Below are positions 35,337-44,935 of a DNA stretch of 64,000 nt, one piece after another. The number at the start of each line of letters is the position of its first letter. Positions within the stretch are counted from its first letter, which is position 1. The DNA is from Kordiimonas sediminis (GTDB lineage Bacteria > Pseudomonadota > Alphaproteobacteria > Sphingomonadales > Kordiimonadaceae), in contig NZ_BNCI01000001.1 of assembly GCF_014656395.1 (NCBI RefSeq), positions 1,647,893 to 1,711,892 on the forward strand. Reading direction: 5' to 3'. The translations under genes were made by a program, and so were the position numbers. The notes beneath the pieces were generated by a model that was not told where the DNA came from, did not search any database, and saw nothing but the letters and a program-made list of their open reading frames with translations.

Positions 35337-36677
35337 TTAGGAACCAGCGATCATCATGCCATCAATGCGCACGGTCGGTGCGTTGCTTGAATAGCGGAAC
35401 TTCAAGTCTGATGCTGCCACACACTGCATGAACATTTCCTTAAGATTGCCTGCAATTGTGATTTCCGAGACAGGTTCAGCGATCACCCCGTTACGTATTC
35501 TGTGCCCGGCTGCGCCGCGACTATAATCGCCCGTGACACCATTTACACCCATGCCGATAAGCTCGGTGATATAGACGCCGTCTTTGATATCTGCAATCAA
35601 ATCATCTTTTGAAACAGTCCCTGCCGCCATATATAGATTGCTGCAGCCAATGCCAGGGGGGGAGCTGGTGCTGCGGCCCGCATGGCCTGTCACCGGTAAA
35701 TTCAACTGCCGTGCTGCGGCGCTGTTCAGCGTCCACATTTTCAAGACGCCATCATCGACTAAAGCGCATTTTTGAACCTGTACGCCTTCGCCGTCGAATA
35801 GACGGGATTTCAGACCGCGTACAATCTTGGGGTCATCAATAATGGAAATGCCGTTGCTGAATGTCTGCTTGTTCAGGTAATCTTTCAGAAAGCTGGTGCC
35901 GCGAGCAATGCCGGTACCGTTAATCGCGCCAGCAAAATGCCCAAGGAGGCTATTTGCGACCCTTGGTGCAAATACCACAGGCAGGCTTCCGCTGGTCATT
36001 TTGGTTGGGTTCAGGCGTGCCACCGCCTGTTCGCCAGCACGGCGGCCAAATTCCTCGGGACTATCCATATCCTGAAAATGACGCGCACTGGTAAAATCAT
36101 AATCGCGTTCCATGCCTGTACCTTCACCGGCAACACCGGATACAGACGCGCTGAAACTGCTTCCTTTGTAGCTGTTGGAAAACCCGTGGCTGGTTACAAG
36201 AGCCATGGACCAGCTACCTGCGCTGGCACCAGCGCCGGAAGAATTGGTTACGCCGTCCACACTGTACAGCGCATCCTCTGCGCGGTGTGCAATTTCTGCC
36301 AGAGTTTCCGCGCTGACATCTGTATCGTCATAAAGGTCCAGCTCTGCCAGTGGTCCTGTATGGAGTTTGTCTTCGGGAGCAAGGCCGCAGTAAGGATCTT
36401 CTGGTACTGCTTTGGCCATAGACATGCAGCGGTCGATTAGTTTGTTCAGGCTTTCAGTGCTGCGGTCACTGGTCGAGACCATTGCCTGCCGTTTACCGAT
36501 AAAGACACGAAGACCAATGTCTTCGCCTTCAGATCCGTCAACGTCTTCAAGTTTGCCGTTGTGCCAGGAAACTGATTTGCTCGTGGCTTCAATAGCGGCA
36601 GCATCTGCCGCATCTGCACCTGCTTTTTTAGCTTTTTGCACAAGGTCATGAAGAAGGTCGAGCGAAGTATTTGACAT
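35337..36677 (-). CDS. pmbA: TldE/PmbA metalloprotease subunit
   Basis: 446 residues from ATG 36677, chosen because AAGGACC lies just upstream. The protein matches the TldD/TldE family: LRVFIGKRQAMVSTSD early, PVVFAPRVANSLLGHFAGAINGTGIARG (in parts) in the middle, and the C-terminal TGDYSRGAAGHRIRNGVIAEPVSEITIAGNLKEMF (in parts). PmbA/TldE lacks the zinc HExxxH site and needs TldD as catalytic partner, as here (no HExxxH seen). tldD is not in the window. The pair degrades or trims small peptides such as microcins and antitoxins in the cytoplasm. Confidence 0.9.
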   Translation of the reverse strand: MSNTSLDLLHDLVQKAKKAGADAADAAAIEATSKSVSWHNGKLEDVDGSEGEDIGLRVFIGKRQAMVSTSDRSTESLNKLIDRCMSMAKAVPEDPYCGLAPEDKLHTGPLAELDLYDDTDVSAETLAEIAHRAEDALYSVDGVTNSSGAGASAGSWSMALVTSHGFSNSYKGSSFSASVSGVAGEGTGMERDYDFTSARHFQDMDSPEEFGRRAGEQAVARLNPTKMTSGSLPVVFAPRVANSLLGHFAGAINGTGIARGTSFLKDYLNKQTFSNGISIIDDPKIVRGLKSRLFDGEGVQVQKCALVDDGVLKMWTLNSAAARQLNLPVTGHAGRSTSSPPGIGCSNLYMAAGTVSKDDLIADIKDGVYITELIGMGVNGVTGDYSRGAAGHRIRNGVIAEPVSEITIAGNLKEMFMQCVAASDLKFRYSSNAPTVRIDGMMIAGS

Positions 36678-36769
36678 GAACCGGTCCTTATTGATCAAAT
36701 TTTCCGCAATAAGCCACAGTTTTGACCTGGCTTCAACCTTGATCGACGTTGATTATCAATCACCAAAGA

Positions 36770-36795
36770 AAAAGCAGGATCGAAATCCTGCTTTG
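36770..36795 (-). terminator. intrinsic terminator of the TonB receptor gene, UUCG loop
   Basis: On the minus strand AGCAGGAT, loop TTCG, ATCCTGCT then TTTTTC (plus-strand stems 36773-36780 and 36785-36792). The loop is the extra-stable UUCG tetraloop when read as RNA. It sits about 35 bases after the receptor stop. Confidence 0.88.
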
Positions 36796-36827
36796 TCCTG
36801 CTTTTATTTTGTCACCAGACCGGGGAT

Positions 36828-39215
36828 TTAGAAGTTGACCCGGTACGTCACGCCGTATGTCCGCGGCTGGTTGGTGAAGAAGGCCAGCCGTGCCCTGCCG
36901 CCGCGTTCGCGGTTGAAGGACAGGTTAGCATTCTCGTCAAACACATTGTTGACGTAAAACACCAGTTCCCAGTTGTCTGTCATCAGGCCGGTACTCAGGT
37001 TCATGGTTGTGTAGCTGTCCAGCTCCAGATCCAGCGTTGTGGACGCATCAGCAGGCGCACCACCAAATGGCAATCCATGCGTGAAAGTTCTTGGATTGTC
37101 TTGCTGGTCGGATGGTTGAGTAAAGATACTGTCACGGTGCTGTACAGTGCCAGAGAAGAATGCCTCTGCGTCCCGAACCATTTCAATCGGCCATGAATAC
37201 GTGGCCGTTGCCCCAATTGAGAGCTTTGGAACAGAAGGCAGGCGCCAGCCATCTTCGACCAAGGTATTGCCAAGGCTGTCCACAATGGTGCTGTCAAACT
37301 CTGCTTCAATCAGGCTTGCATTCAGCGCAAAATCCAGACCTTCGGTCGGGCGGGCTTTCAGTTCAGCTTCCAGGCCCATGGTGTGTGCTTTGGGCACGTT
37401 GAACGAAATACGCGACGAACATGTACCGGCGTCCAGAGTTACCTGCAGGTTTTTGATGTCGGTATAGAAGGCAGCGGCATTCAGGCTAACAGCGCCTTTT
37501 TGCATTTTGATGCCAGCTTCATAGTTCCAGAGACTTTCATCATTATAATCCTGGAAGCCACCAAATACTTCAAGGTCATCATCAGAACAAAGCGCAGTGT
37601 TCAGCGGATCGTTGACACCGCCTAGGCGGAAGCCCTTGGAGACTTGCGCATTCAGCGTGACATCCTCATTCATGTCATAACTGACCATGACACGAGGGGA
37701 GAAACCGTTAGAACTGGTTTCGTCAACCTGATCTACAACACCGTTACCAAACAGCCCAACCTGTGTTACCGAACGCTCTTCCTTATAATCATAGTAGCGA
37801 CCACCCGCAGTAAGATGCAGCACATCAGAAACATCGTATGTTAGTTCTGCGAACAGGGAGATCTGCTCCAAAGTATAAGGCAGTTCCGAATAGAAAGGTG
37901 AATCAGGGGGTGCTACGCCTGCGCGGGTCGCTTCTGCCGTGCCGGCACCAAGTACAGAATCTGTGAAGGCGTCATAGCCGGGTGTTGGCAGGAACTGCTT
38001 GTAAAAGCGGTCTGTGTTTGAATAGAAACCGCCAACAACCCACTGCAAGGGTCCGTTACCATTTGAAGATAGGCGTAATTCCTGTGTGAAGCTTTCCACC
38101 TTGGTCGTATCGCGCAGGTTTGACGGCAGGTTCACAGCCTCGTCCGGGTATCCCAGATCGACGGAAACAGACCCGGTGAGGGCAGAAGCATCCCGGCTGA
38201 CCAGAATGTCACGGTCCGTGTAGCTGGTCACGGAGGTAAGGTCGACACCGCCAAATGAAATTTCTGCAGTAAGATCAGCGATCATGGTCTGATCTTTGAA
38301 GCCTTCGTCCAGTAGCAGATATTGTTCGCGCTCGCCAAAATTGACGACGCCGCGGTCTGTTGTAAATTCATTGCCGTACAGGTTATAGACTTCCTGACGA
38401 TTAAAGCCGTCCATATCTATTTCCTGATACACCAGTCGTGGTGTAAGGGTCACATTTTCACTTGGCTCAAACTTCATGGCGACGCGCAAACCGCTGCGAG
38501 TACCGTCATTGACATTTGTTTTCATGTCGCCGGACGGGGTGTAGGCGTCAATAAATCCACCATATTCCTGATGATAGGCAACCATGCGCAGGGCGACGGT
38601 ATCTGTCAGTGGCAGGTTATACATGCCTTTCAGATGATAGCCCATGCTGCCGCCGTCTACCTGGTTAAGGTTAGCTTCAAAGCTGCCTTCTGCTTCATCC
38701 AGATTAGGTTGGTTGGTAATGTAGCGGATTGTACCGCCAACAGAGCCAGAGCCAAATAATGTCCCCTGTGGTCCACGCAGTGTTTCCACACGGTTCAGGT
38801 CATAGAGATCAAGGTCGGGGGTGAAAAGCGAAAGGGAGATTACAGATTCGTCCAAATAGACACCAACCTGTTCTTTAACGCCGGGCTGGTCACGGACAAT
38901 CTGGCCAGCGGACACGCCGCGAATAGCGACCTGACTTTGACCTGGCCCAAGGTTTTGGATCATTAAGCCCGCGACATTTCGGGACAAGTCTTCCAGTGAC
39001 TGGGAACCGGTACGACGAATATCATTAGAAGTCTGGGCATTAATGGAAAATGGAACATCTTGGATGCTTTGGGCACGTTTAGTTGCTGTAACGGTAATTT
39101 CTTCCAGTATAGCAATGTCACTATCCTGCGCGGTAACGGCTGATGATAATGCACCTGATGCAAAAACGGCTAGTGCGGATACGCTTAATAGGCTGGACGT
39201 AAAGGTCGTTTTCAT
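36828..39215 (-). CDS. TonB-dependent outer membrane receptor
   Basis: 795 residues with a signal peptide (SLLSVSALAVFASGALSSAVTA in parts). The TonB box region is ILEEITVTATKRAQS and the plug domain covers about 55-165 (NVAGLMIQNLGPGQSQVAIRGV, GVYLDESVIS, RVETLRGPQGTLFGSGSVGGTIRYIT in parts). A 22-strand barrel ends in the canonical aromatic C-terminus (TYGVTYRVNF). It takes up a scarce substrate powered by TonB-ExbBD. The family style resembles the many Sphingomonad/Kordiimonad-type receptors with uncertain substrates (siderophores, glycans, aromatic compounds). GGGAGGAATC precedes ATG. No partner transporter is adjacent. Confidence 0.93.
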   Translation of the reverse strand: MKTTFTSSLLSVSALAVFASGALSSAVTAQDSDIAILEEITVTATKRAQSIQDVPFSINAQTSNDIRRTGSQSLEDLSRNVAGLMIQNLGPGQSQVAIRGVSAGQIVRDQPGVKEQVGVYLDESVISLSLFTPDLDLYDLNRVETLRGPQGTLFGSGSVGGTIRYITNQPNLDEAEGSFEANLNQVDGGSMGYHLKGMYNLPLTDTVALRMVAYHQEYGGFIDAYTPSGDMKTNVNDGTRSGLRVAMKFEPSENVTLTPRLVYQEIDMDGFNRQEVYNLYGNEFTTDRGVVNFGEREQYLLLDEGFKDQTMIADLTAEISFGGVDLTSVTSYTDRDILVSRDASALTGSVSVDLGYPDEAVNLPSNLRDTTKVESFTQELRLSSNGNGPLQWVVGGFYSNTDRFYKQFLPTPGYDAFTDSVLGAGTAEATRAGVAPPDSPFYSELPYTLEQISLFAELTYDVSDVLHLTAGGRYYDYKEERSVTQVGLFGNGVVDQVDETSSNGFSPRVMVSYDMNEDVTLNAQVSKGFRLGGVNDPLNTALCSDDDLEVFGGFQDYNDESLWNYEAGIKMQKGAVSLNAAAFYTDIKNLQVTLDAGTCSSRISFNVPKAHTMGLEAELKARPTEGLDFALNASLIEAEFDSTIVDSLGNTLVEDGWRLPSVPKLSIGATATYSWPIEMVRDAEAFFSGTVQHRDSIFTQPSDQQDNPRTFTHGLPFGGAPADASTTLDLELDSYTTMNLSTGLMTDNWELVFYVNNVFDENANLSFNRERGGRARLAFFTNQPRTYGVTYRVNF

Positions 39216-39533
39216 ACGATTCCTCCCTAAGTGATTATTATTGTTTCACTACCTCCCGAGTAGCGGTACTTCCGACTGACGTAAAATATTGAACTTCATG
39301 TCATTGCTGACACTACAGCAGGAAAGTACAGATAGTGGATAGTATGAATATTGTAAAATCCTGTCCATACAACAGGGTAGGTAGACATAGTCTGCCCTGC
39401 ATACTTTTCCTGTCAGTGTTGCAGATATGTCCCCATCGCTTGTCCTGGTGCGGAGAATTTGAGAAATACTAGCAATTTGGTATAAAATCAGGTATCACGC
39501 CGGCCAAATGTTAGATATTGAGTAGGATCAGGA
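39216..39533. other. divergent intergenic region, TonB receptor / U32 gene
   Basis: 318 bases holding the leader of the receptor gene (minus) and the promoter of the U32 gene (plus). I see no ORF with a good ribosome site, no hairpin with a T tract and no clear Fur-type box. The U32 ribosome site AGGATCAGG lies at the right end. Confidence 0.5.
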
Positions 39534-41198
39534 ATGCGCGACCAGAAGAAAAGATCTGAGCTATTAATGCCAGCCGGTAATCTAGAGAAGCTGAAAGCAG
39601 CAGTGCTTTACGGTGCGGACGCGGTATATCTCGGTACACCGGATATGTCCCTGCGGACAAAATCTGAATTCTCGCTTGAAGATGTTATCGAGGGTGTTGA
39701 ATTTGCCCACAAGCACGGCAAACGCGTATATCTGACGCTTAATCTGTTTTCACATAACAAAGACATTACGAAACTACCACAGTTTGTGGAGACAGTGCGC
39801 AAGGTTAAACCTGACGGATTGATTGTTGCTGACCCTGGTGTCTTTATGTTCGTCAAGGAACAGGCCCCAGAGCTGGAACTGCATATTTCCACGCAAGCGA
39901 ATGTGTGTAGCTGGCAGTCTGTAAAGTTCTGGGAAGACCTGGGCGCCAAGCTGGTCGTGCTGGGACGGGAAGTGTCCTTTGCGGAGCTGGTTGAAATTCG
40001 CGAAAAATGCCCGGATATCAAGCTTGAAGCCTTTGTGCACGGCTCGATGTGTATGACCTATTCCGGACGCTGCATGTTGTCTAACTTTATGGCAGAGCGC
40101 GGTGCCAACCAGGGCGCGTGTGCCAATAGCTGTCGCTGGAAATACAAAGTCCATATGAAGCTGAAGGACGGCACGGTCAAAGAACTGCCGCTGACAGAAG
40201 AAAATCTAGAGCTGTTTGATTTCTTTATCGAGGAAGGGTACCGCCCAGGCGATTTGCTTCCGATCGAAGAAGATCAGCGCGGGACCTATATCCTGAACAG
40301 TAAAGATTTGTGCATCATGCCTAAGCTGAATGACCTGCTGGAGTTGGGCGTAGACAGCCTGAAGGTCGAAGGACGGGGCAAATCCGTATATTATGTGTCG
40401 ATGGTTGCACGCGCGTACCGGATGGCTATTGATGACTGGTACGAAAACAAAGAAGACTGGAATGCAGATTCTTACATGAAAGAACTGTCCCACGTTCCGT
40501 CGCGCGGCTATACGCTGGCCTTCCACGATGGACGTTTGACCAACTATGCGCACGGTTTTGAGCAGACTTACACGCTGGCGGACTGGGAATATGCCGGTGT
40601 GATCCGCGAAGTTCGCGATGATGCCTTCATCGTTGAAGTGAAAAACAAAATCGCGGCAGGGGATGTGCTGGAATTTGTTTCTCCAATCCGGAAAGAGACA
40701 ATTCTGTTGCGTCTTTATGAGATTGAAGAAGCCAAGAATGGACGCATATGGGAAGAGGTCCACGCAGGCAATAAGCCGATCATTCGTGTTCCTTTCTCGT
40801 TGTTCCATGAGGAAGAGATATCTGTGTTACAGAATGACTTCCCGGAAATGACGGTGATCCGGAAGGAAAAGCCACTTACACAAGACCAGTGGGACCGCCT
40901 GAAACTGGACGCAGAAGCACAGCTTCTTGAGCTTGGTAAAGGCAATGAAGGGTCATACGAGAAAAAGCGTGCAAAGCTGCAGGAATCTATTGATGCGGCT
41001 GAAAAAGAACTATCGCTGCGGACGCCGCGTCGAGGTAAGGAAGGCTGCTGCGGTAAGGGCTGTAATGGCTGTCTGCCGTTCTGGCATGATGAAAAATATG
41101 CTAAGGCTCGTGCACTTCTTGCACAGAAAAAGATGGGCCAGCTTTTGACCAAGGAAGAAGTAAAAGCCGAGACAGCCGAAGCCATCCCGGCGGAATAG
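39534..41198 (+). CDS. U32-family protein (TrhP/RlhA-like) with extra C-terminal cysteine cluster
   Basis: 554 residues. The N-terminal opening MPAGNLEKLKAAVLYGADAVYLG and HISTQANVCSWQSVKFW are U32 landmarks. The cysteine set around CMTYSGRCMLSNF...GANQGACANSCRWKY is typical of the family. Known members hydroxylate RNA (TrhP at tRNA U34, RlhA at 23S C2501) rather than acting as peptidases. The C-terminal part holds an unusual cluster GCCGKGCNGCLPFW (Cys505, 506, 510, 513) followed by a helical tail. It could bind an iron-sulfur cluster; that is inference. Which RNA it acts on is not known. Confidence 0.85.
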   Translation: MRDQKKRSELLMPAGNLEKLKAAVLYGADAVYLGTPDMSLRTKSEFSLEDVIEGVEFAHKHGKRVYLTLNLFSHNKDITKLPQFVETVRKVKPDGLIVADPGVFMFVKEQAPELELHISTQANVCSWQSVKFWEDLGAKLVVLGREVSFAELVEIREKCPDIKLEAFVHGSMCMTYSGRCMLSNFMAERGANQGACANSCRWKYKVHMKLKDGTVKELPLTEENLELFDFFIEEGYRPGDLLPIEEDQRGTYILNSKDLCIMPKLNDLLELGVDSLKVEGRGKSVYYVSMVARAYRMAIDDWYENKEDWNADSYMKELSHVPSRGYTLAFHDGRLTNYAHGFEQTYTLADWEYAGVIREVRDDAFIVEVKNKIAAGDVLEFVSPIRKETILLRLYEIEEAKNGRIWEEVHAGNKPIIRVPFSLFHEEEISVLQNDFPEMTVIRKEKPLTQDQWDRLKLDAEAQLLELGKGNEGSYEKKRAKLQESIDAAEKELSLRTPRRGKEGCCGKGCNGCLPFWHDEKYAKARALLAQKKMGQLLTKEEVKAETAEAIPAE

Positions 41199-41224
41199 TT
41201 TGAATGTAGCTTACTGACAGAAGA

Positions 41225-41785
41225 TTACTGGCCGCTATTCAGCTTTTTATCTTTCCAGTATTTAGTGCCTTGCAGCGTTGCCTGCAGGGCAATACCGTTT
41301 TTGGTAATCTGGTAAACGCTGACTTCTTCACTGATGTTATCTGCAACAGATCCTTCGCCGCCTTTGTCGCCAGACTGGGCTGCTGCATCAGCCTGGGCAG
41401 ATAAGTCCCATCCTTTGTCGATGAAATAGTCGAACGCTTTCTGGGTGCGGAAAATAAAGACGGCCCGAAAATCTTTCACGCCAAGGCCAAGACCGACACC
41501 GGCACTCGCCATTTTCATGAAGGTTTTTTCGCCGGTTTTATTGTTGATGGCAACGCCGCGTCCGCCCCCGCCAGAGAGAAAAATTACATTAACGCCGACA
41601 TTCGAGAAGACGGCATAGCCTACGCTATTATCCAGTTCTTTCTTTGCACCGGGTTCCTCCTGCAGTAGCTGGGCGATTACATCTTGCTTCATCTCCATAA
41701 TTTTGGCGCGCTTTGTATCCGATGCAAAGGTCGGTAGCGCAAGGGAGATGATCAAAAGGCCTGTGGCCAGCAGTCTTGCAAACAT
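41225..41785 (-). CDS. SYLF-domain (YSC84-like) lipid-binding protein, exported
   Basis: 186 residues with a signal peptide (LLATGLLIISLALPTFA). The SYLF/DUF500 domain has GYAVFSNVGVNVIFLSGGGGRGVAINN (in parts), KMASAGVGLGLGVKDFRAVFIF and FDYFIDKGWDLSAQADAA. The eukaryotic relatives bind phosphoinositides and actin; bacterial ones are periplasmic or outer-membrane linked with unknown role. AGGAGAATT precedes ATG. It is convergent with the U32 gene, 26 bases apart. Confidence 0.85.
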   Translation of the reverse strand: MFARLLATGLLIISLALPTFASDTKRAKIMEMKQDVIAQLLQEEPGAKKELDNSVGYAVFSNVGVNVIFLSGGGGRGVAINNKTGEKTFMKMASAGVGLGLGVKDFRAVFIFRTQKAFDYFIDKGWDLSAQADAAAQSGDKGGEGSVADNISEEVSVYQITKNGIALQATLQGTKYWKDKKLNSGQ

Positions 41786-42102
41786 ATGAATTCTCCTAAC
41801 TAGCTTGGTTTGGCCGTATCATCAGTGATGATAGGAATATCGTCAATAGCACAATAAAAAAAGCCCCGACCCAGTTCAGGAAGCTGTCGTCGATGTAGTA
41901 GATTGTGTCAACTTGAAACAAGTTTGGTGAAAATCAACCATATGGAAAGTTTCTTGATTTATACTTAGATGAAAGCAGTTCACGAGCACTGTAGTTACTT
42001 TCATTGGCTTTAAATCAGGGATTTGCGCGGTTTGAAGTGTTTGCAGCGTGGTTTTGCTTTGCTAGTCTGCACCGTAGATTCCCGTCTAAGGGGTTGCCAT
42101 CT
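41786..42102. other. intergenic region upstream of the small ORF and solute-binding protein gene
   Basis: 317 bases. It contains the SYLF gene leader on minus and presumably the promoter of the 42103-43007 unit on plus. Apart from an A run at 41853 and an inverted ATCATC/GATGAT near 41819-41831, I see no structure and no supported gene. Confidence 0.4.
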
Positions 42103-42213
42103 ATGCATATTTTTGACATGACTGTCCCGCCGTTGGGGGTGATGGCTTGCAGTTTATCGGTCATTTTAATGATTGGTGTGCTGTCAACAGGGACACATGG
42201 GGCGGACGTATGA
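42103..42213 (+). CDS. small ORF (36 aa) with a signal-like segment, coupled to the next gene
   Basis: ATG at 42103 has AAGGGG about 10 bases upstream. The 36-residue product has a hydrophobic stretch (MACSLSVILMIGVLSTG) ending THGADV, like a signal peptide or a single membrane helix. Its stop TGA overlaps the ATG of the following binding-protein gene (ATGA at 42210-42213), which gives translational coupling. It could be a leader peptide or a small membrane protein. No family is recognised. Confidence 0.4.
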   Translation: MHIFDMTVPPLGVMACSLSVILMIGVLSTGTHGADV

Positions 42214-43007
42214 GGGTGATTTGGTGTTGGGTGTTTTCCCTTTTATTAATAAGTGTTTCTTTTGATTCGCTGCATGCTTCTGGTCAATCTGGTACACGTC
42301 AGAACGTTTTTGTTGGTGGCTATGTTTATGAACCGTTTATCGACGCGGACGGTTCAAGCGGGGTTACCTTTGATCTGATCAGGCAGCTTAATCAGATCCA
42401 GGATGTCTATCAGTTCAATATATCGGTTTTTCCGTCCCGGCGGCGTTACGCCCAAATGGCGCAGGGTAATATGCATGTAATATTCTTTGAAAGCCCCATT
42501 TGGGGGTGGACGCCACTTGCTGAGCAGTATGATGTTACAGACCCGATTGTACAAGTTCGGGAGCAGATGGTCATGCGTGCAGATAGTGCCAGGTTTCCGC
42601 GAACCTTTGGCGATGTGGCAGGGTACCGGTTGGTGCTGATAAATGGGTTTTCTTATAACTTCGCAGGCTTTGAACTGGATACCATGCAGTTAAAACGACG
42701 ATATGATGCCGTTTTCGTGCATAATCAGTATCAGATCCTGCATATGATTCAGACAGGCAGGGCAGAACTGGGCATTGCAAACGATATGTTTCTAAGTCTT
42801 TGGCGTAAACATAACCCTCAGGCTGCGGTTTCAATCGCAACTGGCCCAACGCCAGACTATGATTATAAATTACCTGCCATCGTCAGCAATCAAAGCCCGG
42901 TTGGTAAGGAGGAGCTTACCCATTTGCTAGACACGCTCAAGGACAGAGGGATGCTGCTGGATATTATTCCAGAGGAGAATCTTATCTGGGGCGGGAATGA
43001 TAGATAG
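42210..43007 (+). CDS. periplasmic solute-binding protein (family 3-like)
   Basis: 265 residues with a signal peptide (VIWCWVFSLLLISVSFDSLHASG in parts). The pattern FVGGYVYEPFIDADGSSGVTFDLIRQLN is that of type II periplasmic binding proteins of the SBP_bac_3/PBPb fold. A central segment RLVLINGFSYNFAGFELD and AELGIANDMFLSLW follow. No transporter permease or ATPase is adjacent, so it may be an orphan sensor-type or a scavenging protein. The start at 42210 overlaps the small ORF by ATGA. Confidence 0.75.
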   Translation: MRVIWCWVFSLLLISVSFDSLHASGQSGTRQNVFVGGYVYEPFIDADGSSGVTFDLIRQLNQIQDVYQFNISVFPSRRRYAQMAQGNMHVIFFESPIWGWTPLAEQYDVTDPIVQVREQMVMRADSARFPRTFGDVAGYRLVLINGFSYNFAGFELDTMQLKRRYDAVFVHNQYQILHMIQTGRAELGIANDMFLSLWRKHNPQAAVSIATGPTPDYDYKLPAIVSNQSPVGKEELTHLLDTLKDRGMLLDIIPEENLIWGGNDR

Positions 43008-43042
43008 TAGCATCTGGCTAGATTGAATTTGCCGTGTTCTTT

Positions 43043-43486
43043 CTAAAGTGTTCCCATATAAAAGAGTGCCCAGATAGCAGCGTATCTGATCGCCTTGCCG
43101 AAACCAACCAGAACTAAAAAAAGTGAAAAACGCGTGTTTAGCACCCCCGCTATCAAGGTGAGCGGGTCACCAATCACTGGCAGCCACGCAAACAGGAGGG
43201 ACCAAACGCCGTAGCGGGCAAACTGATTCGATGCCTTGTCTATTTGTGCGGGTGTGAACGGAAACCAGCGTTTCGTCTGGAAATCATGCAGGCGCATCCC
43301 CAGCCACCAGTTCACACAGGCACCAAGAATATTACCGGATGTAACGGCAAGAAACAGGAGAAAGGGACTATACTGCCCCTTTGTGAGCAAGGCCGCAAAA
43401 GCCAGTTCAGAAAAAGCGGGCAATAAGGTTGCCGCAATAAAGGCATTGCTGAACAATGTCAGATAGATGATGGCATCACCCATCAT
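43043..43486 (-). CDS. YqaA-like small membrane protein (DedA/VTT-related)
   Basis: 147 residues with about four hydrophobic segments. It has ATLLPAFSELAFAALL near the N-terminus, SGNILGACVNWWLGM, and the membrane-proximal ARYGVWSLLFAWLPVIGDPLTLIAGVL typical of YqaA, a member of the SNARE-associated/VTT superfamily that contains DedA. DedA proteins act in lipid carrier translocation, but YqaA itself is uncharacterised. AGGACC precedes the ATG. It is upstream of nothing on the same strand except hemF 34 bases before it, so it may be co-transcribed with hemF. Confidence 0.82.
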   Translation of the reverse strand: MMGDAIIYLTLFSNAFIAATLLPAFSELAFAALLTKGQYSPFLLFLAVTSGNILGACVNWWLGMRLHDFQTKRWFPFTPAQIDKASNQFARYGVWSLLFAWLPVIGDPLTLIAGVLNTRFSLFLVLVGFGKAIRYAAIWALFYMGTL

Positions 43487-43520
43487 GCTTTGGTCCTGTT
43501 CTGTCTTGCGTTCGGTACGT

Positions 43521-44396
43521 TTACGGCCATTTTGCCTCTGGTGGCAAGGACATTAGAATTGCTTCTACATTGCCGCCGGTTTTCAAGCCAAAGGTGGTGC
43601 CGCGATCATACACAAGATTGAATTCAGCGTAGTAGCCTCTGTACTCCAGCTGTGTTTCACGTTCTGCTTCTGTCCAGCTGTCGTGCATATGGCGGCGAAC
43701 TAATGCAGGATAAATCTCGTTAAAGGTTCGTCCAACGTCTTTTGTGAAAGCAAAGTCATCTTCCCATTTACCTGAGTTAAGCTGATCATAAAAGATACCG
43801 CCTTCGCCGCGGGCACGATTCCGGTGCTGGATATAAAAATATTCATCACACCATTTTTTGAATTTTGGATAATACGCTGGATCGTGACGATCGCAGGCCT
43901 CTTTGAAGGCTGCATGAAAGTCCGCTGTATCCTGTGCGACAGGCAAGGGGGCATTCAGGTCCGCACCGCCACCAAACCAGCTTTTTTTTGTGCAAATAAA
44001 CCGGGTATTCATGTGAACGGCAGGTACTTTGGGGCTGTTCATGTGGGCAACAAGCGAAACACCGGTGGCAAAGAAACTTGGATCTTCATCGGCGCCGGGA
44101 ATGTTTTTGGCAAATTCTTCGGTGAAAGTACCGTGTACCGTGGAAATGTTTACACCAACCTTTTCGAACACACGGCCGCCCCGCATTATGGACATGGTCC
44201 CGCCGCCACCTTCGGCACCGTCCGACTGGTTCGTCCGGTCCCATGTCTTTCTTTCGAATCTGCCTGCGTCCCGGTCGCTTAACGGGCCGGTTGCTTCATC
44301 TTCCAGCTTTTCAAAACTGGCGCAAATCTGATCCCGCAAAGTTCTGAACCAATCAGCAGCTTGTTGTTGTTTTTCCTGTAGTGTCAGATCAGACAT
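43521..44396 (-). CDS. hemF: oxygen-dependent coproporphyrinogen III oxidase
   Basis: This enzyme uses O2 to decarboxylate coproporphyrinogen III to protoporphyrinogen IX in heme synthesis. 291 residues, the usual length. Landmarks are [23 protein letters not shown] (in parts), [48 protein letters not shown] (in parts) and [11 protein letters not shown]. Aerobic heme synthesis fits the bc1 complex genes nearby. AGGATATC precedes ATG. No hemN is in the window. Confidence 0.96.
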   Translation of the reverse strand: MSDLTLQEKQQQAADWFRTLRDQICASFEKLEDEATGPLSDRDAGRFERKTWDRTNQSDGAEGGGGTMSIMRGGRVFEKVGVNISTVHGTFTEEFAKNIPGADEDPSFFATGVSLVAHMNSPKVPAVHMNTRFICTKKSWFGGGADLNAPLPVAQDTADFHAAFKEACDRHDPAYYPKFKKWCDEYFYIQHRNRARGEGGIFYDQLNSGKWEDDFAFTKDVGRTFNEIYPALVRRHMHDSWTEAERETQLEYRGYYAEFNLVYDRGTTFGLKTGGNVEAILMSLPPEAKWP

Positions 44397-44470
44397 GAGA
44401 TATCCTTGTTTCAGTAAGACTTCAGAGTACGGTTTATTGCAATCGTCTGGCGCAGTGTTGTATGAAAGCT

Positions 44471-44935
44471 TTATTCAAGCGTATCAAATGAGCCGGTCTG
44501 TCGCAGTGCTTCACCCAGTACCATAGCCATAGATACGGCGACATTCAGTGAGCGCAACTGTTTTTGCATCGGTACACGGACTTTTCCGTCTGCCGCTGCA
44601 ACGACCTGATCGGTTACACCGCCGGATTCGCGACCAACAAGCAGTATATCAGTCTCCGAATAAGTGAATTCGGTATGTTTTTGGCTGCAGGCAGTGGTCA
44701 AAAGGACAATCCTGCGACGGTTTGTCGCACACCATTTTTCAAAGGCATCCCAGTCCATATGATGATGGATAGTGACCATATCAATATAGTCCATGGCAGA
44801 CCGGCGCAGTGCCTTGACGGAGAACGGGAAACCGCACGGTTCAATAATGTGTACAGCGCAGCCCATACAGGCCCCAAGTCTAAGCATGGTTCCAGTATTT
44901 TGAGGCTGGTCGGGTTCAAACAGGGCTATATCCAT
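44471..44935 (-). CDS. trmL: tRNA (cytidine(34)-2'-O)-methyltransferase
   Basis: A SPOUT-class methyltransferase of 154 residues that methylates the wobble ribose of leucine tRNAs with S-adenosylmethionine. Motif 1 [13 protein letters not shown], the [11 protein letters not shown] segment, motif 2 [14 protein letters not shown] and motif 3 [25 protein letters not shown] (in parts) form the trefoil knot. Its position beside hemF and divergent from petABC is a common alphaproteobacterial order. Confidence 0.94.
   Translation of the reverse strand: MDIALFEPDQPQNTGTMLRLGACMGCAVHIIEPCGFPFSVKALRRSAMDYIDMVTIHHHMDWDAFEKWCATNRRRIVLLTTACSQKHTEFTYSETDILLVGRESGGVTDQVVAAADGKVRVPMQKQLRSLNVAVSMAMVLGEALRQTGSFDTLE

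Noticed and set aside
35337-36677. Possible zinc protease by itself (PmbA)
   Set aside because: No HExxxH motif is present, as expected for TldE/PmbA, so it is the partner subunit, not a broken TldD.
36749-36759. TTGATTATCAA palindrome upstream of pmbA, like an FNR/FixK box
   Set aside because: FNR/FixK sites need TTGAT-N4-ATCAA; here the spacer is one base.
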